This document shows, piece after piece, positions 7,408-8,436 of a stretch of 8,436 nucleotides of DNA (its first letter is position 1; each line of letters opens with the position of its first letter). The DNA is taken from positions 1 through 8,436 of the forward strand of contig JAEYYL010000364.1 of assembly GCA_023430825.1 (NCBI GenBank), read 5' to 3'. The notes below the pieces were generated by a model, which did no database searches, was not told the DNA's origin, and worked only from the letters and a program-made list of their open reading frames with translations. The stretch comes from Verrucomicrobiota bacterium. GTDB taxonomy: Bacteria > Verrucomicrobiota > Verrucomicrobiia > Opitutales > Opitutaceae. A program made the position numbers and the translations under genes.

Positions 7408-8436
7408 TCAGTCTCGCCGAGGCAAAGTGAGACCTTCGCGCCACTCGCCGGTGAGCAGGATCTCGTGGCGCGCCGCGGGAATGCCGAGCTCGTTTCGGTG
7501 CATGAGGCCGATGAGCATCTCGACGGCGAGGCTGCCGATCTTGGCCGCCTCGCAATATACCCCGGCGCAGGCCAGTTCGGGATGATCGCCAGCGAGGTCG
7601 ACCACCCCCACGTCGCGTGGGACGGAACGGCCAAGCTGTTGAAGCCACAGAAGCACGGGGCGGGCGTGCGTGACGAGCAGGGCGTCCGGGCGGAACTTGG
7701 AGAACCAGCGGGAGAAGTCCTCCCGGGTGGCGGGGTCACCGGGGCAGAGGGGGACGCGGGCGGCGGGGGGAAGCTTGAGCTGCCCGCCGGCGTAGGCGCT
7801 CAGCCAGCGCTCCCCGACGCGCGGGCTGTCGTTGGCTTCGGAGAAAACGAAGCCGATGCGGCGATAGCCGCGCTCGATGCATTGCTGCATCGCAAGGCCG
7901 GCGGCTTCGAAGTGGTTTTCGGTGACATGATGCAGCAGGGGCGCCTGAAGGGTCATGCCGAGCGCGACGGTCGAGAAACGTTCCCAGGGAAGCTCGAGCG
8001 TGCGCTCGCCGGGCGGGAGGCGTCCGACGAGCAGACCATGAATGCCGCGGGCCGCGAGGATGCTCGCGAAGCGCTGCGGCGTCATCTTGGGTTCGCGCAT
8101 CCAGAAGTGCTCGACCTTGTAGCCGAAGTCGGCGGCGCGTTCGACCGCGGCGGGGAAATAGTCGGGCCGGTCATGGTGTTCGCGGCGCCAGCCGAATCGC
8201 GTTGGATAGTTGGTGACGTAGGCGAGCGCGACGTGCTTGAGCGGCTTGCCCGACCGGCGGGTGCGCATCAGCGCGGCGACAAGTGGATTCAGGCGGTAAC
8301 CGAGCTCGCGGGCGGTGGCTTGCACCCGGCGGCGGGTGGTGGCGGAAATCCGGGGATCGTCGCGCAGCGCAAGCGCCACCGTGGAGCGGTGGACGCGGGC
8401 GCGATCGGCGACGTCTTGGAGCGTGGCGGGGGCGGG
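7408..8436 (-). CDS. LacI-family transcriptional regulator, 5' end cut off
   Basis: 342 residues are visible, ending in a TGA at 7410-7408; the frame stays open to the right edge. The N-terminal helix-turn-helix is nearly complete (TLQDVADRARVHRSTVALALRDDPRIS), so only a few residues are missing; the GTG at 8379 lies inside this helix-turn-helix and is not the real start. It continues with TTRRRVQATARELGYRLNPLVAALM, where the hinge helix normally sits; the NPLVxALM form is one I associate with Verrucomicrobiota members. The rest is a periplasmic-binding-protein-like sensor domain: VALAYVTNYP, a GIHGLLVGRLP stretch, HVTENHFEAAGLAMQQCIERGYRRIGFVF, FRPDALLVTHARPVLLWLQQLGRSVPRDVGVVDLAGDHPELACAGVYCEAAKIGSLAVEMLIGLM and a final EILLTGEWREG strand. 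Such proteins bind a sugar or related effector and control neighbouring catabolic genes. Likely targets are the receptor and perhaps the GH43 operon downstream; the effector is unknown. Confidence 0.93.
   Translation of the reverse strand, partial: PAPATLQDVADRARVHRSTVALALRDDPRISATTRRRVQATARELGYRLNPLVAALMRTRRSGKPLKHVALAYVTNYPTRFGWRREHHDRPDYFPAAVERAADFGYKVEHFWMREPKMTPQRFASILAARGIHGLLVGRLPPGERTLELPWERFSTVALGMTLQAPLLHHVTENHFEAAGLAMQQCIERGYRRIGFVFSEANDSPRVGERWLSAYAGGQLKLPPAARVPLCPGDPATREDFSRWFSKFRPDALLVTHARPVLLWLQQLGRSVPRDVGVVDLAGDHPELACAGVYCEAAKIGSLAVEMLIGLMHRNELGIPAARHEILLTGEWREGLTLPRRD

Noticed and set aside
7092..7739. Open frames crossing the intergenic interval (for example 7092-7739 minus and 7148-7585 plus)
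   Set aside because: They overlap the 3' part of the LacI-type gene in other frames, show Arg/Pro/Ser-rich translations and have no recognisable domain or initiation signal.

Overview
This is a high-GC window in which every supportable gene lies on the minus strand. Read in the direction of transcription (right to left), the order is: a LacI-family regulator (7408 to the right edge, 5' end cut off), a very large TonB-dependent outer-membrane receptor (3491-7039), a polytopic membrane protein with seven C-terminal TPR repeats resembling GT-C/TMTC-like glycosyltransferases (1423-3411), and a family 43 glycoside hydrolase (left edge to 1415, 3' end cut off). The receptor's N-terminal style ('LSPFEV' followed by a plug without an STN domain), the 'NPLVAALM' hinge of the LacI protein and the GT-C/TPR protein together suggest a Verrucomicrobiota bacterium, most likely of the Opitutaceae type. 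This placement comes from remembered family features, not from a search.

Region by region: 1-1415 encodes an exported beta-xylosidase/arabinofuranosidase-like GH43 enzyme with all three catalytic carboxylates recognisable and a C-terminal concanavalin-like domain that runs off the window. Only 7 bases separate its nearest start from the stop of the GT-C/TPR gene; an in-frame alternative start with a good ribosome binding site would make the two genes overlap. Bases 3412-3490 hold a strong intrinsic terminator for the receptor gene, leaving almost no room for a separate promoter for the GT-C/TPR gene. Bases 7040-7407 are a noncoding interval between the regulator and the receptor, containing a 12-bp perfect palindrome and a hairpin after the regulator stop.

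The simplest reading is a small glycan-use locus: a LacI-type sensor, an energised outer-membrane transporter for an oligosaccharide or other ligand, and an exported GH43 enzyme, with no SusD-like partner visible. The odd member is the GT-C/TPR membrane protein, apparently co-expressed with the hydrolase. Its place in the locus is the least explained point. I saw no clear evidence of a wholly new system, mobile element, CRISPR array or RNA gene.
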